64,000 nt of DNA from Chloroflexota bacterium (GTDB lineage: Bacteria > Chloroflexota > Chloroflexia > Chloroflexales > Herpetosiphonaceae): the NCBI GenBank assembly GCA_020161265.1, contig JAIUOC010000002.1, positions 372,001-436,000 on the forward strand. Reading direction: 5' to 3'. The position numbers and the translations under genes were made by a program. Position 1 is the first letter of the stretch; every line of letters begins with the position of its first letter. The notes under the pieces were generated by a model. It saw only the letters and a program-made list of their open reading frames with translations, was not told where the DNA came from and made no database searches. Shown in pieces: positions 1-8,924 of the stretch.

Positions 1-754
1 CAACTTCAGCAAGTTTAACTTTCTCCATGCGTTCACCCAAGCGATCATTGACCACATTCAGCACAGCGGTTTTGAGGCCGCTAAAACTCCAATCGTAGGT
101 TCCGCGCAACCATGCTCGGGGCAATTTGAGTGCACCTGGATTAACCCCACGCGCCACTTTTTCCATTTGCGGGCCGCCTGGATAGCCCAAGCCCATAATT
201 CGCGCCACCTTATCGAACGCCTCGCCCACAGCATCATCACGGGTTTGCCCAAGCAAACGATAATCACCATGATCGTTGAGCAACACCAAGGCCGTGTGTC
301 CACCAGAGACAATCAAGGCTACACACGGAAATTCTGGGGCTTGGTAGGCCAGATCTTTAGCGGTATGCAGCCACGAAGCATAAATATGGCCTTCGAGGTG
401 ATTAACCCCGATAAACGGCAAATTGCGCGACCAAGCAATCGCTTTGGCGGTGTTAATTCCAGTTAATAAAGCGCCAGCTAAGCCTGGGCCATAGGTTGTG
501 GCAACCGCATTAATCGCGCTCCAACCGCCGGGCACTTGGGCCAACACCGTATTAATCACGGGCGTAATCGTCAGAATATGTTGGCGCGAAGCCACTTCGG
601 GCACAACGCCACCATAGCGTTGATGAATATCGATTTGCGAAGCAACGCTATTGGCCACAATCTCGCGACCATCGCGAATAACGGCGGCGGCGGTTTCATC
701 GCACGATGTTTCAATCGCTAAAATCGTAAAACCTGCGGGCATTTGCTGTGACAT
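1..754 (-). CDS. tsaD: tRNA N6-adenosine threonylcarbamoyltransferase TsaD (3' end outside window)
   Basis: Kae1/TsaD family enzyme that transfers threonylcarbamoyl from TC-AMP to A37 of ANN-reading tRNAs, with TsaB and TsaE, in the cytoplasm. The visible 251 codons start at the ATG at 754 ([20 protein letters not shown]). They show the N-terminal ASKHA signature [12 protein letters not shown], the metal-binding HLEGH motif, the SGGHT loop and the GEAFDKVAR segment. The full family is about 330-350 residues, so roughly the last quarter is beyond position 1. The upstream neighbour is a separately terminated small gene. Identification is secure; only the C-terminus is unseen. Confidence 0.96.
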   Translation of the reverse strand, partial: MSQQMPAGFTILAIETSCDETAAAVIRDGREIVANSVASQIDIHQRYGGVVPEVASRQHILTITPVINTVLAQVPGGWSAINAVATTYGPGLAGALLTGINTAKAIAWSRNLPFIGVNHLEGHIYASWLHTAKDLAYQAPEFPCVALIVSGGHTALVLLNDHGDYRLLGQTRDDAVGEAFDKVARIMGLGYPGGPQMEKVARGVNPGALKLPRAWLRGTYDWSFSGLKTAVLNVVNDRLGERMEKVKLAEV

Positions 755-835
755 GAATTCCTACGTTCTATTTCACCTAGCTGTCAGTTGCGCTACATTG
801 ACGCTGTGCCGTGGCTATGGCATGATATGAGTGGT

Positions 836-870
836 AAAAACGACAACACCCCGTTTTTGGGGTGCTGTCG
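836..870 (-). terminator. Rho-independent terminator of the His-rich small gene
   Basis: The arms CGACAACACCCC and GGGGTGCTGTCG (841-870) form a 12-bp stem with one mismatch around GTTTTT. On the minus strand the stem is followed by TTTTTAC. It lies just downstream of the stop at 876. Confidence 0.85.
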
Positions 871-875
871 TGCGT

Positions 876-1106
876 TTAGTGCTGTGAAGTGGTTTCCTCA
901 GCGTGACTATCAGCAACAACATGCACATCATTTGGATTATGATGTTCAGCGTCGTGATGCTCATGACCATGGTCTGCATCATGATGATCGTGATGGCCAT
1001 GCCCACCAATACTATATTCACGGACTTCACTGGCGGCTTTAACTCGCCGATCATATTCGCCATCGATGGCATCTCGAAATGCCACAAAAAACTCTTTAAT
1101 GCCCAT
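876..1106 (-). CDS. small protein with a His/Asp-rich tail, unknown function
   Basis: A 76-residue protein. The ATG at 1106 is chosen because GGAG lies 8 nt upstream on the minus strand. The N-terminus (MGIKEFFVAFRDAIDGEYDRR) looks helical and charged. Residues about 36-76 are dominated by His, Asp and Glu (for example GHGHHDHHDADHGHEHHD), a composition typical of divalent-metal-binding tails of Ni/Zn/Co proteins. No signal peptide or membrane segment is visible. It is monocistronic with its own terminator and is divergent from the esterase at 1182. Metal binding is an inference from composition only; I do not recognise the family. Confidence 0.75.
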   Translation of the reverse strand: MGIKEFFVAFRDAIDGEYDRRVKAASEVREYSIGGHGHHDHHDADHGHEHHDAEHHNPNDVHVVADSHAEETTSQH

Positions 1107-1181
1107 TACGGTTCTCCGTTGAATGATCTGCTGTCGCATTATACCAAAAGTGGCCGCAGGGTGTAAGAAAGATCATAATTC

Positions 1182-1934
1182 ATGTCAACTGTTGGTTGTT
1201 TAATTCTTCACGGCTTTACGTCATGCGCCGATTCAGTCAATCGCGTGCCGAGCCGTTTAGCTCCCCATCATATTCCGTATCGCATGCCCTATTTGCGTGG
1301 TCATGGCACCTTGCCCGAAGATTTGCAGGGCGTAACCTGGCACGATTGGTATGCTGATGCCAATGCAGCCTTGCGCGATTTACGCCACGAGGTCGATAAA
1401 GTTATTTTGATTGGGCTTTCCATGGGTGGCCTCGTGGCCAATCACCTAGCAGCGGCCCATCGCGATGACGTTATTGGGGTAGTTAGCGTGGCCGCTGCCA
1501 TGCGCTTCCATTATAAACATGCCGATCGGGCACGCTATGTTGCGCCAATGCTAGGGATGTGGGGCGACGAAAATCGTGATATGGGCGCAGGTTGGTACGA
1601 TAAAGAGACCGGTCGCCAACATGGCAATTATCGACGCTTTCCGGCTCCGGCCTTTGTTTCGCTTTGGCGCTATGCCAAAGTCGTGGAACAACAATTGCCA
1701 CGAATTACTGCACCAATCTTAATCATTCATTCACATCAAGATCGTACAATTCCAACATCTGCCGCCGAAGCGATCTATCGCCAAGTTGGCTCCAGCGATA
1801 AACAATTACTATGGTTCGATAAAAGTGGCCACGAAATGCTCCGCGATGGCGAATCGCCAGCAGTCTTAGATGCTGTCGAGCAATTCGTGCTGCATCATCG
1901 TGCTCAATATCAATCATCAACAAACAAGGAGTAG
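1182..1934 (+). CDS. alpha/beta-hydrolase, Est30-type carboxylesterase
   Basis: Serine hydrolase of 250 residues, likely cleaving short carboxyl esters or monoacylglycerols in the cytoplasm. It has the oxyanion-region HG (LILHGFT, His10), the nucleophile elbow GLSMGG with Ser80, a probable acid Asp187 (HSHQDRTIP) and His217 (KSGHEML). Length and motif spacing match the Geobacillus Est30/monoglyceride-lipase group. No signal peptide is visible. The stop lies 8 nt before the LCP gene at 1943, so the two are probably co-transcribed. Substrate cannot be told from sequence. Confidence 0.88.
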   Translation: MSTVGCLILHGFTSCADSVNRVPSRLAPHHIPYRMPYLRGHGTLPEDLQGVTWHDWYADANAALRDLRHEVDKVILIGLSMGGLVANHLAAAHRDDVIGVVSVAAAMRFHYKHADRARYVAPMLGMWGDENRDMGAGWYDKETGRQHGNYRRFPAPAFVSLWRYAKVVEQQLPRITAPILIIHSHQDRTIPTSAAEAIYRQVGSSDKQLLWFDKSGHEMLRDGESPAVLDAVEQFVLHHRAQYQSSTNKE

Positions 1935-1942
1935 ATAGCTGC

Positions 1943-3700
1943 ATGCCTGCAAAAACCGATACACCTGAGGAATCGACCAACGGGTCAGCCAATGATCTAT
2001 CGCTCGATGCTGAGCATGTTCGTAGTCAAGCTACCACGCCCTTGCCAACTCGTTCACGTGCCGCAGCTAAAGCCGATGCTGCCAACGATGCGGCGTTGAT
2101 GAATGATCTGTTGTTGAATAATAATTCGACTGCTGCTGCTCGTCCTCGTCCTCGTACCGTACCACGCGCTGAACACGAAGGATCATATGTTCGCGTGCCC
2201 AAGGCAGTCCAATCGGCGGTTGGCAGCCGACCAACCTCGCGACCATTGCCACCCAAAACTGCTCCCGTCAAAAGTACCTCACGTGGAGCTGGTTGTGGCA
2301 TGATTATGCTTGGAGTATTATTGACGGTGGTTTTGGTCGGTGGTGGTGGGGCACTTTGGGCCTATTTAAAGGTTAAAAATGCCACGAGCGATGCTTTAGT
2401 AACCATCCCAACCCAAGCGCCAAATCTGGTCGAAAATCCTAATAATCCGAATCCTCAGCCCAATCAACCTTTGGCAACCCCCGATATCGTCAAAGATCCT
2501 TTTAATTTGTTGTTGATTGGGGTCGATTTACGCGAGAATGATACCAAAGCTCGCACTGATACGATCATTGTGCTGCATATTGATCCAACCCAAAAATGGG
2601 CAAGCATGGTCTCGATTCCGCGCGATAGTTGCGCCGAAATTCCAGGCTACGATGCCCCAGGCACATGTTCGCAGCGAATTAATGCGGCCTACGAACTGGG
2701 TTATAAAGAAGGTATCGCCCAAAATATGACGATTCCTTCAACTCAGGCAATGGCATTAACTCGCGATACCGTCGCCAATATGCTGAATATTAATATCGAT
2801 TATGTCGCCCAAGTTGATTTTAAGGGCTTTCGCAAAATTGTTGATGCCGTTGGGGGCATTACAATCGATGTACAACGCCCGCTGTGGGATGCCACCTACC
2901 CAACCGATGATGACGATTATGGGGTGATTCGGCTATTTATTCCGGCTGGTTTGCAACATATGGATGGCACAACCGCGCTGCGTTATGCCCGTTCACGCCA
3001 TCAAGATGCCGACTATGGCCGCTCACGCCGCCAGCAAGATGTGATTCGGGCGCTGGTTCAAACCCTCAAAGACAAAGGCTTGCTCGACCAAATTGATGCC
3101 TTGGATAGCCTTGCTGCACAACTCAAAGGCTCGTTCTATACCGACCTGCCAATCGATGACCTTGGCAATTTACGCGCCTTGGCTGGGCTTGGTAGTGATA
3201 TTGCCAATGGCCGGATCAAGAGTGTCAAATGGGATACTAGCTCAGTAATCGGCTATATGGATGAGGCGCAGTATGTGCCAATTTGGGACCCAGCCAGCAT
3301 TGCGGCCACGGTTGATCAATTATTGACCAGCCCAATTCCTGATACCAATAGCCCAGTTGATGGTAGCTCAAACACACCTTCGGACGACAATCTAAGCATC
3401 GAAGTGATCAATGGAGCGCAAATTAGTGGTTTGGCAGGCGATGTAGCAACCCACCTCGAAAACCGTGACTATCAATTGCTCAATCCTTCAACTGCCTCAA
3501 CAGTGTATGACACCACCAAGATCATCGATTTTGGCAACCATAAAGAACTGCGTGAGCAACTTGCTGCTGAATTGGGCATTAGCAGTCGCAACATTATTGT
3601 GGTAAGCAAAACCAGCCCAGCCCCTGAACAACCCAAGGGCGACGCAGCGTTGGTACTGTTGCTTGGTCGCGATTACGACGAGGCTTGGCGCAAACCCTAA
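1943..3700 (+). CDS. LytR-CpsA-Psr (LCP) family membrane protein with LytR_C domain
   Basis: LCP enzymes transfer undecaprenyl-linked glycopolymers to the cell wall outside the membrane. This 585-residue protein has a long polar cytoplasmic N-terminus (1-115, Ala/Arg/Pro rich), one membrane helix at about 118-143, a Pro/Asn linker, and the LCP catalytic domain at about 185-385. That domain carries LLIGVDLR, the Arg/Asp-rich TDTIIVLHIDP strand, SIPRDS and an RYARSRHQDADYGRSRRQQ segment typical of the phosphate-binding Arg cluster. A LytR_C-like domain sits at about 485-580 (SIEVINGAQISGLAG). AAGGAG lies 11 nt before the ATG. What polymer is attached in this lineage is unknown. Confidence 0.93.
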   Translation: MPAKTDTPEESTNGSANDLSLDAEHVRSQATTPLPTRSRAAAKADAANDAALMNDLLLNNNSTAAARPRPRTVPRAEHEGSYVRVPKAVQSAVGSRPTSRPLPPKTAPVKSTSRGAGCGMIMLGVLLTVVLVGGGGALWAYLKVKNATSDALVTIPTQAPNLVENPNNPNPQPNQPLATPDIVKDPFNLLLIGVDLRENDTKARTDTIIVLHIDPTQKWASMVSIPRDSCAEIPGYDAPGTCSQRINAAYELGYKEGIAQNMTIPSTQAMALTRDTVANMLNINIDYVAQVDFKGFRKIVDAVGGITIDVQRPLWDATYPTDDDDYGVIRLFIPAGLQHMDGTTALRYARSRHQDADYGRSRRQQDVIRALVQTLKDKGLLDQIDALDSLAAQLKGSFYTDLPIDDLGNLRALAGLGSDIANGRIKSVKWDTSSVIGYMDEAQYVPIWDPASIAATVDQLLTSPIPDTNSPVDGSSNTPSDDNLSIEVINGAQISGLAGDVATHLENRDYQLLNPSTASTVYDTTKIIDFGNHKELREQLAAELGISSRNIIVVSKTSPAPEQPKGDAALVLLLGRDYDEAWRKP

Positions 3701-3703
3701 TAT

Positions 3704-3753
3704 AGGCTTTAGGCTATTGGCGTTATAAATCTCCGATAGCCTAGCCTAAAGCC
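3704..3753. terminator. hairpin between convergent genes
   Basis: GGCTTTAGGCTA (3704-3715) pairs perfectly with TAGCCTAAAGCC (3742-3753), giving 12 bp with a 26-nt loop, between the LCP stop and the convergent response regulator stop. It has no clear T-run, so it may work in both directions or be a folded repeat. It runs straight into a CTTCGTG-type dispersed repeat (3752-3782). Confidence 0.5.
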
Positions 3754-3784
3754 TTCGTGTGCTTCGTGTCCTTCGTGGATAACA

Positions 3785-4618
3785 TTATTCCTCGGCCAAA
3801 ATATGGTAAAGCTGGGCGATGGCTTCTTTGCGGCGACGATAATATTCGCTTTTCGAGAGGTGTAATTGCTGGGCTTGAGTTTGAGGGTCGTGGAGTTGCA
3901 CAAATTCGCCCTCTAGAATTGCCAAGGTTTCGAGCACATTCAATTGCATGGCCTCACGAATCACCTTAGCAATTTTGGCTTGGGTTTGCAGGCCACGTTG
4001 ATAATCGCTAGCAATCTGCGGAAACAAATATTTGGCCAAATGACTCGTACCCAAACCAACCAAGCCTTGCCGATGCAATTGCAACAGCGCTTTGGTCAGA
4101 TCTTCTTCGTTCAACGGCGGGCTAGGCGTGGGGGCTAGCAAGCGCAAGCGCAGAATATTCAGCAAGGCTTGACTGCCAATCGGCGCTAGTTGAGCGCTTT
4201 TCGCTAGCGCTTGCTCAATGCGCTGGGCCAAATCGGGAGTAGCGGGCTTTTCAAGCACGGCATCACAGCCAAAGGCAATGGCTGTTTGGTGTACTTCGCT
4301 GGCACTTAAGGCAGTCAATGCCACAATTGCCAACGGTGGCAGACTGCCGTTAGCAATCTGAATTTGCAATTGTAAAGCCAAATTTGCACCCGCCAACGAT
4401 GAGGCAACCACTTGCTGAAGCGCAGGATCGTTGGGCATATTTAAATCCACAAGTAATAATATTTGGCTTGGCTGATAGGTCTCCAAGGCCTGCTGTAATT
4501 GCTCGGTAGCCTGTTTGCTGGAACGCGCCATACTGGTTTGATAGCCAGCTGCCTGTAAATAACGCGCCGCCAACTGCCGATCGACCGCCAGATCATCAAC
4601 AATAATGCAATAATTCAT
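3785..4618 (-). CDS. response regulator with HTH-like C-terminus
   Basis: A 277-residue regulator. The receiver domain (about 1-130) has the acidic pair in IIVDDL, the phosphoacceptor Asp in LLLVDLNMP, the Thr switch in VALTALSA and Lys in LEKPATP. The remaining roughly 140 residues are helical. They end in QQLHLSKSEYYRRRKEAI, which resembles a sigma-region-4-like HTH, so DNA binding is likely but not proven. The ATG at 4618 overlaps the kinase stop (ATGA), so the two are translationally coupled and form a cognate pair. A longer reading from further upstream would put kinase-overlapping junk in front of the receiver domain. Confidence 0.85.
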   Translation of the reverse strand: MNYCIIVDDLAVDRQLAARYLQAAGYQTSMARSSKQATEQLQQALETYQPSQILLLVDLNMPNDPALQQVVASSLAGANLALQLQIQIANGSLPPLAIVALTALSASEVHQTAIAFGCDAVLEKPATPDLAQRIEQALAKSAQLAPIGSQALLNILRLRLLAPTPSPPLNEEDLTKALLQLHRQGLVGLGTSHLAKYLFPQIASDYQRGLQTQAKIAKVIREAMQLNVLETLAILEGEFVQLHDPQTQAQQLHLSKSEYYRRRKEAIAQLYHILAEE

Positions 4619-5895
4619 TGCGTAGCCTGTGGAAAATGGAGTTGAATGGTACAACCTGTCGCAACGTCGGGCACATGCAGCCAAGCTTGGGCCTGCGTAA
4701 GCATCTGTTGCACTTGCTTCAAACCCAAGCCTTGGGTGATTGCACTAAAATCAGCCTGATTGAGCGCCGTGCGTAAGGCTTGATGCATGCCAGCCCCATC
4801 ATCACGAACTTCGATGATCACGTTTTGCTCCGATCGATAGCTACGGATATGTACTTCGTGATGGCAACGGCTCAAACTATTATCGAGCAAGTTGAATAAG
4901 GCTCGCTCAAATTGCTCACGATCGGCCACAATCACGCTGCCCGCATCAATTTCAAGCTGCACTTTGGCGATTGGCTCGCTGTAGTAGGCCGCCAAACCGT
5001 TGATTGCTGGCTGCAATTGCCTCAAACAGTGCTGTACATCGATGATTTCGAGGCTCGCCCGCTGGCGACCAAGCTGCTGACGGGCTTGATCCAGCAAATT
5101 ATTAAGTTGACGTTCGACCCGTTGGGTTGCGGCTAGCGCTGGCTGAATCGTACTATTTGTGCTTGGTTGTTCAAACGCCAAGCCTTGTAACAAGCCTTGG
5201 ACGCTTTTCAAGGGCTGGCGCAAATCGTGTTTCAGCAAACTCAGTTGTTGCACATGGGTTTGTAAATCGTGGAGTTGCTGTTGCATGCTGCTCTGTTGTT
5301 GCACCAAATCAGCGGTTTGGCTCTGTTGTTGGCTGGCATGCCATAAGGTTTGGCGCGAAACAAAGCCAATCGTGCTGCACATCAGCACAATGCTCAGCAC
5401 GACAATCATCACCAAGGCCCATTCATTGAGCACAATAAATTGGCTGGCAAAGCAATAATTCAGCCCAATCAGCCCGCCACTGTACGCCAACACCTGCCAA
5501 AATGGCATCACCACCGCAAAACTGGCCAACGCAAACAGCTCTACAATAATCACATTTGGCAAGTGCATCACATAGGCTAAAACCGTATTATGTGTCATTG
5601 CAAACACCATCGTAGCATGCCACGCCCAATTAATCTGTTTACGCCGGATCAACCACCAAACCAGTAAAGGATTGAGCAGGCTACGGGTAAGGTGTAAAAC
5701 TAAAACACTACTTGGCTGCTGATGATTGGCCACCGCTACGATTAATACAAATGTAAATGGCAAAGCCAAACCACCAGCCAACAGCATAATCCACTCTATC
5801 AAGCGACGTTTGTTGTGCTCAAGCAGGTGTTGGTAATGACCTACAATAGCTGGATCGGCATGATTTTTGGTTCGATTAATGATCGTTTTGAGCAT
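4615..5895 (-). CDS. membrane sensor histidine kinase
   Basis: A 426-residue kinase. The N-terminal half holds about six hydrophobic segments with short loops and no large periplasmic domain. A Gln-rich coiled-coil linker (around 180-215) follows, then an H-box with the phosphoacceptor in KHDLRQPLKSVQG. The HATPase_c domain has an N-box (FNLLDNS), G1 (DDGAGM) and a short G2 (GLGLKQV). The sensor layout is like kinases that sense membrane or peptide cues rather than periplasmic ligands. The ATG at 5895 overlaps the upstream small gene by 20 nt; the SD is weak, consistent with coupling. It partners the response regulator at 3785-4618. Confidence 0.88.
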   Translation of the reverse strand: MLKTIINRTKNHADPAIVGHYQHLLEHNKRRLIEWIMLLAGGLALPFTFVLIVAVANHQQPSSVLVLHLTRSLLNPLLVWWLIRRKQINWAWHATMVFAMTHNTVLAYVMHLPNVIIVELFALASFAVVMPFWQVLAYSGGLIGLNYCFASQFIVLNEWALVMIVVLSIVLMCSTIGFVSRQTLWHASQQQSQTADLVQQQSSMQQQLHDLQTHVQQLSLLKHDLRQPLKSVQGLLQGLAFEQPSTNSTIQPALAATQRVERQLNNLLDQARQQLGRQRASLEIIDVQHCLRQLQPAINGLAAYYSEPIAKVQLEIDAGSVIVADREQFERALFNLLDNSLSRCHHEVHIRSYRSEQNVIIEVRDDGAGMHQALRTALNQADFSAITQGLGLKQVQQMLTQAQAWLHVPDVATGCTIQLHFPQATQ

Positions 5896-6196
5896 TGTTG
5901 AACCGTCTTTTGAGGCTAGCCAGCATCGTCTGATAATCGTGATCAAACAGCCAGCCAAAGCAACAAAACAGCATCAGGCTATTCAAGTCAGCACTCACTA
6001 CAATCGCCAGCAACTCGAATGGCAACAAATAGGCAATGATGCTATGCAAAAAATCAATACAGCCAACGATTAATAACGCAATCAAGCTAAAACTAAGAAT
6101 TTCGAATGCTCCACGCGGGCGAAAATGCTGAATTAAACACCAACGACTAAGCGCAGTAATTGCCAGATGCACTGGCCATAGATGACTGAAGATCAT
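5876..6196 (-). CDS. small hydrophobic membrane protein next to the kinase
   Basis: A 106-residue protein (start MIFSHLWPVHLAI) with three or four predicted membrane helices, including GAFEILSFSLIALLIVG and LLPFELLAIVVSADL, and a basic C-terminus (SLKRRFNNAQNDH). The ATG at 6196 is preferred; a TTG 18 nt upstream is possible. It overlaps the kinase start by 20 nt, so it belongs to the same transcript. I do not recognise a family. Its position suggests an accessory or signal-sensing partner of the kinase, which is inference. Confidence 0.65.
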   Translation of the reverse strand: MIFSHLWPVHLAITALSRWCLIQHFRPRGAFEILSFSLIALLIVGCIDFLHSIIAYLLPFELLAIVVSADLNSLMLFCCFGWLFDHDYQTMLASLKRRFNNAQNDH

Positions 6197-6200
6197 CAAT

Positions 6201-6320
6201 TCACCAACGCTCAACGATCAATTGCAGTACTAAACAACTAAACAGCCCCAACCCGCAACCCAAGCCAATCCCAATAATTGGCCAGAACAGCCGTTTAGCC
6301 TCACGATCAAACTTCAACAC
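6201..6320 (-). CDS. possible 39-residue single-span membrane peptide
   Basis: An open frame starting at GTG 6320 (next codon TTG) reads MLKFDREAKRLFWPIIGIGL and continues through a Gly/Leu-rich hydrophobic span to LIVERW. This is a basic head followed by one membrane helix. It stops at 6201, five bases before the ATG of the next gene. The only clear SD (GGAG at about 6340) is 19 nt from the GTG. That SD is better placed for an ATG opening a five-codon frame (MSVAC) which ends on the GTG, so translation may be coupled to a mini-leader. Coding status is uncertain. Confidence 0.35.
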   Translation of the reverse strand: MLKFDREAKRLFWPIIGIGLGCGLGLFSCLVLQLIVERW

Positions 6321-6417
6321 GCTACACTCATGAAACTAGCTCCAACTGATTCGCTCAGCGCTAGTTTAGCTGAATCGGTTGTGTTTGAATCGGGCTTTTT
6401 CCCAGCTTTTTCCCAAG

Positions 6418-8508
6418 CTAGATGGCTAAAATGCTGGCGGGGCTAGGCACTAAATCGCGGGTAACTACGCGCTCATTGGCTCGATTGGGAGCCAAAATAT
6501 CAATTGGTTCTTGAGGTTCGAGCTGATTGTTGGAGCCAGTCGTAAACCATGGCGTAATTCGCAAGCGCCAGCCATTCAAGGTTTCATCAAGATTAAGCGT
6601 AAGCAAGCTTTGCAATAATGGTGAGCGATCGTGATTAAGCGCATTGGTGTAGCCGCGATTTAAAATATTTGGCTCTTGGCCGACGAGCCAGCGGCGCAAG
6701 CCCCACATTTGGTCATCAAGCTCGATTTTGCCGTTGAATTTTGACCGAAGCTGTTGCGCTGTTGGAAAGACTTCGCGCAACATCACCTGATCGACGATAT
6801 CCTGTTCATCGTCACGGTAGACAAAGCGCGATTCCAAGGGGGTCATGCCGCTAGGCGTGTGCCAATGTAAATCAACTGGCTTGCTCAGATACGCGCCACC
6901 ACCGCCATTGACCAGATGATGCGCAATATGTTGGGTTCCGCGCAAAGTGATATAGCGAGCTTCGTAATGTTGGAAGGCATGGGTATCGCCGCCAATCACC
7001 ACATGGGTTTCATAGCGCCGCAATAATTCATACAATTGGCGCATGCCAGGGTGATCGGCAAAGGCTCCATTAACATATAACGGCTCGCTGAGCACTACCG
7101 CAATAATTTTTTGTTGATTGAAGGCCGCTAGTAAACAGGTTTCCAGCCATTGCAACTGAATTGGATCGACGCTGCCGATGCAGCCGGTATCGACCGCCAA
7201 CAACACAAATGGCACAGGATCAAAGCTCAATTCAAAAAATGGCAAGCGTTGGTGAGTGCGCGGCTCATTCAGGTCGCCGCCAAGCCGCGTCAGGCCATAG
7301 CGTTGGCGCAAACTTTGCACTTCGTTCCAACGTAATTGACCCCATGGGTAGCCATAGCGTGCCCAAGGCCCAGTTTTGAGTGCTTTGGCCCATTGTTGCA
7401 ATTGCGGATCGCGGCTTTCGACATGGGCGGCGGCATAGCCAAAATTCAGCATCAAGCCCTTTAAATCGTTGTACCAATCGTGATTGCCCGCCAAACCATA
7501 CATTAATGGCGGGGTTGGGCTATCGCTCGCATAAGGTCGATACAGCGTGCGTTCATAATCCATCAACTCGCCAGCTGGGTAAACAATATCCGAGCTAAGG
7601 ATGGTAAAAGTGGGGTAAGCCGGATTGGCTGGGCCTTGTTGCGCCAATGCGCTTTGTTCGGGCACAATTGGCGGGGCAATCTGCGATTCGTCGCCCTCAC
7701 CAGGATCGCCAATCACCGCGAAGGTAAAACCGCGTTGCGGGTGAGCGACTGGCTCAATTTTGGCGGCTTTGGCGACATCACGCGGCGCTTTGCTACCCAC
7801 AATATGCTCGATATAGGCCATACGCACCGTATCAGCCAAATCGCTTTCGGCCAACGGTGGAATCCCCCAACGTGGCATCAAACTATATTTCAAATGGGGC
7901 AACAATGTGCGCCAGTTTGGCGGGTCGATCCACGAGAAGCTGCCACTTTTGAGCAAACGCCGCGCAAGGTAGAATCCCAAATAGTAAATGGTGAGTAGCA
8001 CACACAGGGTTGCTAGCAATTCAACCCAATTTTTAATCGCATCGATAAAACGAGTGTCGCTATCGAGAATTCGCGCTGGAACCAGCAATAGTTCTAATAT
8101 GATGGCAATTCCGCTGACCGTCAGCAAGACCATACATAAAAATTGGATGACGACTAGCACGCCGCCAGTATAGCTTGAGGGTGAACGATCGCCTGCGCGT
8201 AAGCGTCGCCGTAGCTCGCGATAGAGCGTCAGCAAGCCCATAATTGCTAATGAGCTGGCAATCACCGTGCGTAGTTGAGGAAACGGCAGCAGTGCGAGGG
8301 TGAGCATGGTTGTGCTGACCGCAAAAATCTTAATCAGCAGCAGGGCTGCCCCAGCCAATTCCATCATCGTCATGGTGCGATGTGCCCAGTGTGAGGTTTC
8401 GATCCAAATTAAACTGAGCACTAAGATTGTGGTGATGATTAAGTAGGTACGAGCCGAGCTTGGCATGCCCAACGCAACCAAATATTCAGCGATTGTTCCA
8501 AGCAGCAT
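6418..8508 (-). CDS. membrane-anchored metallophosphoesterase
   Basis: A 696-residue protein. Residues about 1-190 contain five or six membrane helices. Residues about 270-600 form a calcineurin-like phosphoesterase: FAVIGDPGEG supplies the first metal ligands, GLAGNHDWYN is the GNHD block, and VVIGGDTHAFQHYEA supplies the GDxHxxxH-type block, followed by VNGGGGAYL. A roughly 100-residue C-terminal domain follows. The ATG at 8508 has GAGG 6 nt upstream; a TTG 48 nt further up is less likely. It appears monocistronic. Substrate is unknown; a membrane-bound phosphodiesterase acting on lipid or wall precursors is one guess. Confidence 0.85.
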   Translation of the reverse strand: MLLGTIAEYLVALGMPSSARTYLIITTILVLSLIWIETSHWAHRTMTMMELAGAALLLIKIFAVSTTMLTLALLPFPQLRTVIASSLAIMGLLTLYRELRRRLRAGDRSPSSYTGGVLVVIQFLCMVLLTVSGIAIILELLLVPARILDSDTRFIDAIKNWVELLATLCVLLTIYYLGFYLARRLLKSGSFSWIDPPNWRTLLPHLKYSLMPRWGIPPLAESDLADTVRMAYIEHIVGSKAPRDVAKAAKIEPVAHPQRGFTFAVIGDPGEGDESQIAPPIVPEQSALAQQGPANPAYPTFTILSSDIVYPAGELMDYERTLYRPYASDSPTPPLMYGLAGNHDWYNDLKGLMLNFGYAAAHVESRDPQLQQWAKALKTGPWARYGYPWGQLRWNEVQSLRQRYGLTRLGGDLNEPRTHQRLPFFELSFDPVPFVLLAVDTGCIGSVDPIQLQWLETCLLAAFNQQKIIAVVLSEPLYVNGAFADHPGMRQLYELLRRYETHVVIGGDTHAFQHYEARYITLRGTQHIAHHLVNGGGGAYLSKPVDLHWHTPSGMTPLESRFVYRDDEQDIVDQVMLREVFPTAQQLRSKFNGKIELDDQMWGLRRWLVGQEPNILNRGYTNALNHDRSPLLQSLLTLNLDETLNGWRLRITPWFTTGSNNQLEPQEPIDILAPNRANERVVTRDLVPSPASILAI

Positions 8509-8612
8509 AACGCACCTCAACACACAACAATCCTTGGGGCATTTCGATTGATTCAAGTATCCCTGCTATGGCTGATGATTCCAAGCAGGGATGATTGCAA
8601 TTAGCTAACAAA

Positions 8613-8900
8613 TTAGTGGCGTTTTTGTTTGGCAAGCCGTTCGTTGCCCCGTTTAAAATTACCAGTGATTTTGGCCATCACCAGTTGGGCAGCTTCACCA
8701 TCAAGCTCGGCGATGTTGGCGAGAAAGTGTTGGGCTTTGGCTCCACTCAAAATCATCACTTGCTTGCCATACCAACTAATAAAGACTTTGCCAGCTTTAC
8801 TGACGGAGTAATCGAAGGCTTCATCCTCGACGGCATTGGTTTTACGCGGGGCGGGTTCGGTCTCAAGCTCTTCCAGTTCGGGATCAATCTGTTCGCTCAA
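8613..8900 (-). CDS. conserved small protein of unknown function
   Basis: A 95-residue soluble protein starting at TTG 8900, with GGAG 9 nt upstream. The first 25 residues are acidic (EQIDPELEELETEPAPRK). The rest is a compact mixed alpha/beta segment (YSVSKAGKVFISWYGKQVMI, then a helical Ala-rich part) ending in a basic tail. It lies 24 nt after the RuvC-fold gene and is last in the three-gene operon. I do not recognise it. Confidence 0.7.
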   Translation of the reverse strand: MSEQIDPELEELETEPAPRKTNAVEDEAFDYSVSKAGKVFISWYGKQVMILSGAKAQHFLANIAELDGEAAQLVMAKITGNFKRGNERLAKQKRH

Positions 8901-8924
8901 CGTTGGCGACTCCTTGGCAAAAAA

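Noticed and set aside
3785-6320. Calling the kinase cassette a true Agr-type quorum system
   Set aside because: No AgrB-like His/Cys protease motif or processed peptide is visible; only gene order is similar.
8559-8592. Hairpin ATCCCTGCT/AGCAGGGAT between the metallophosphatase start and the small gene
   Set aside because: 16-nt loop and no T-run on the minus strand; too weak to call as a terminator.
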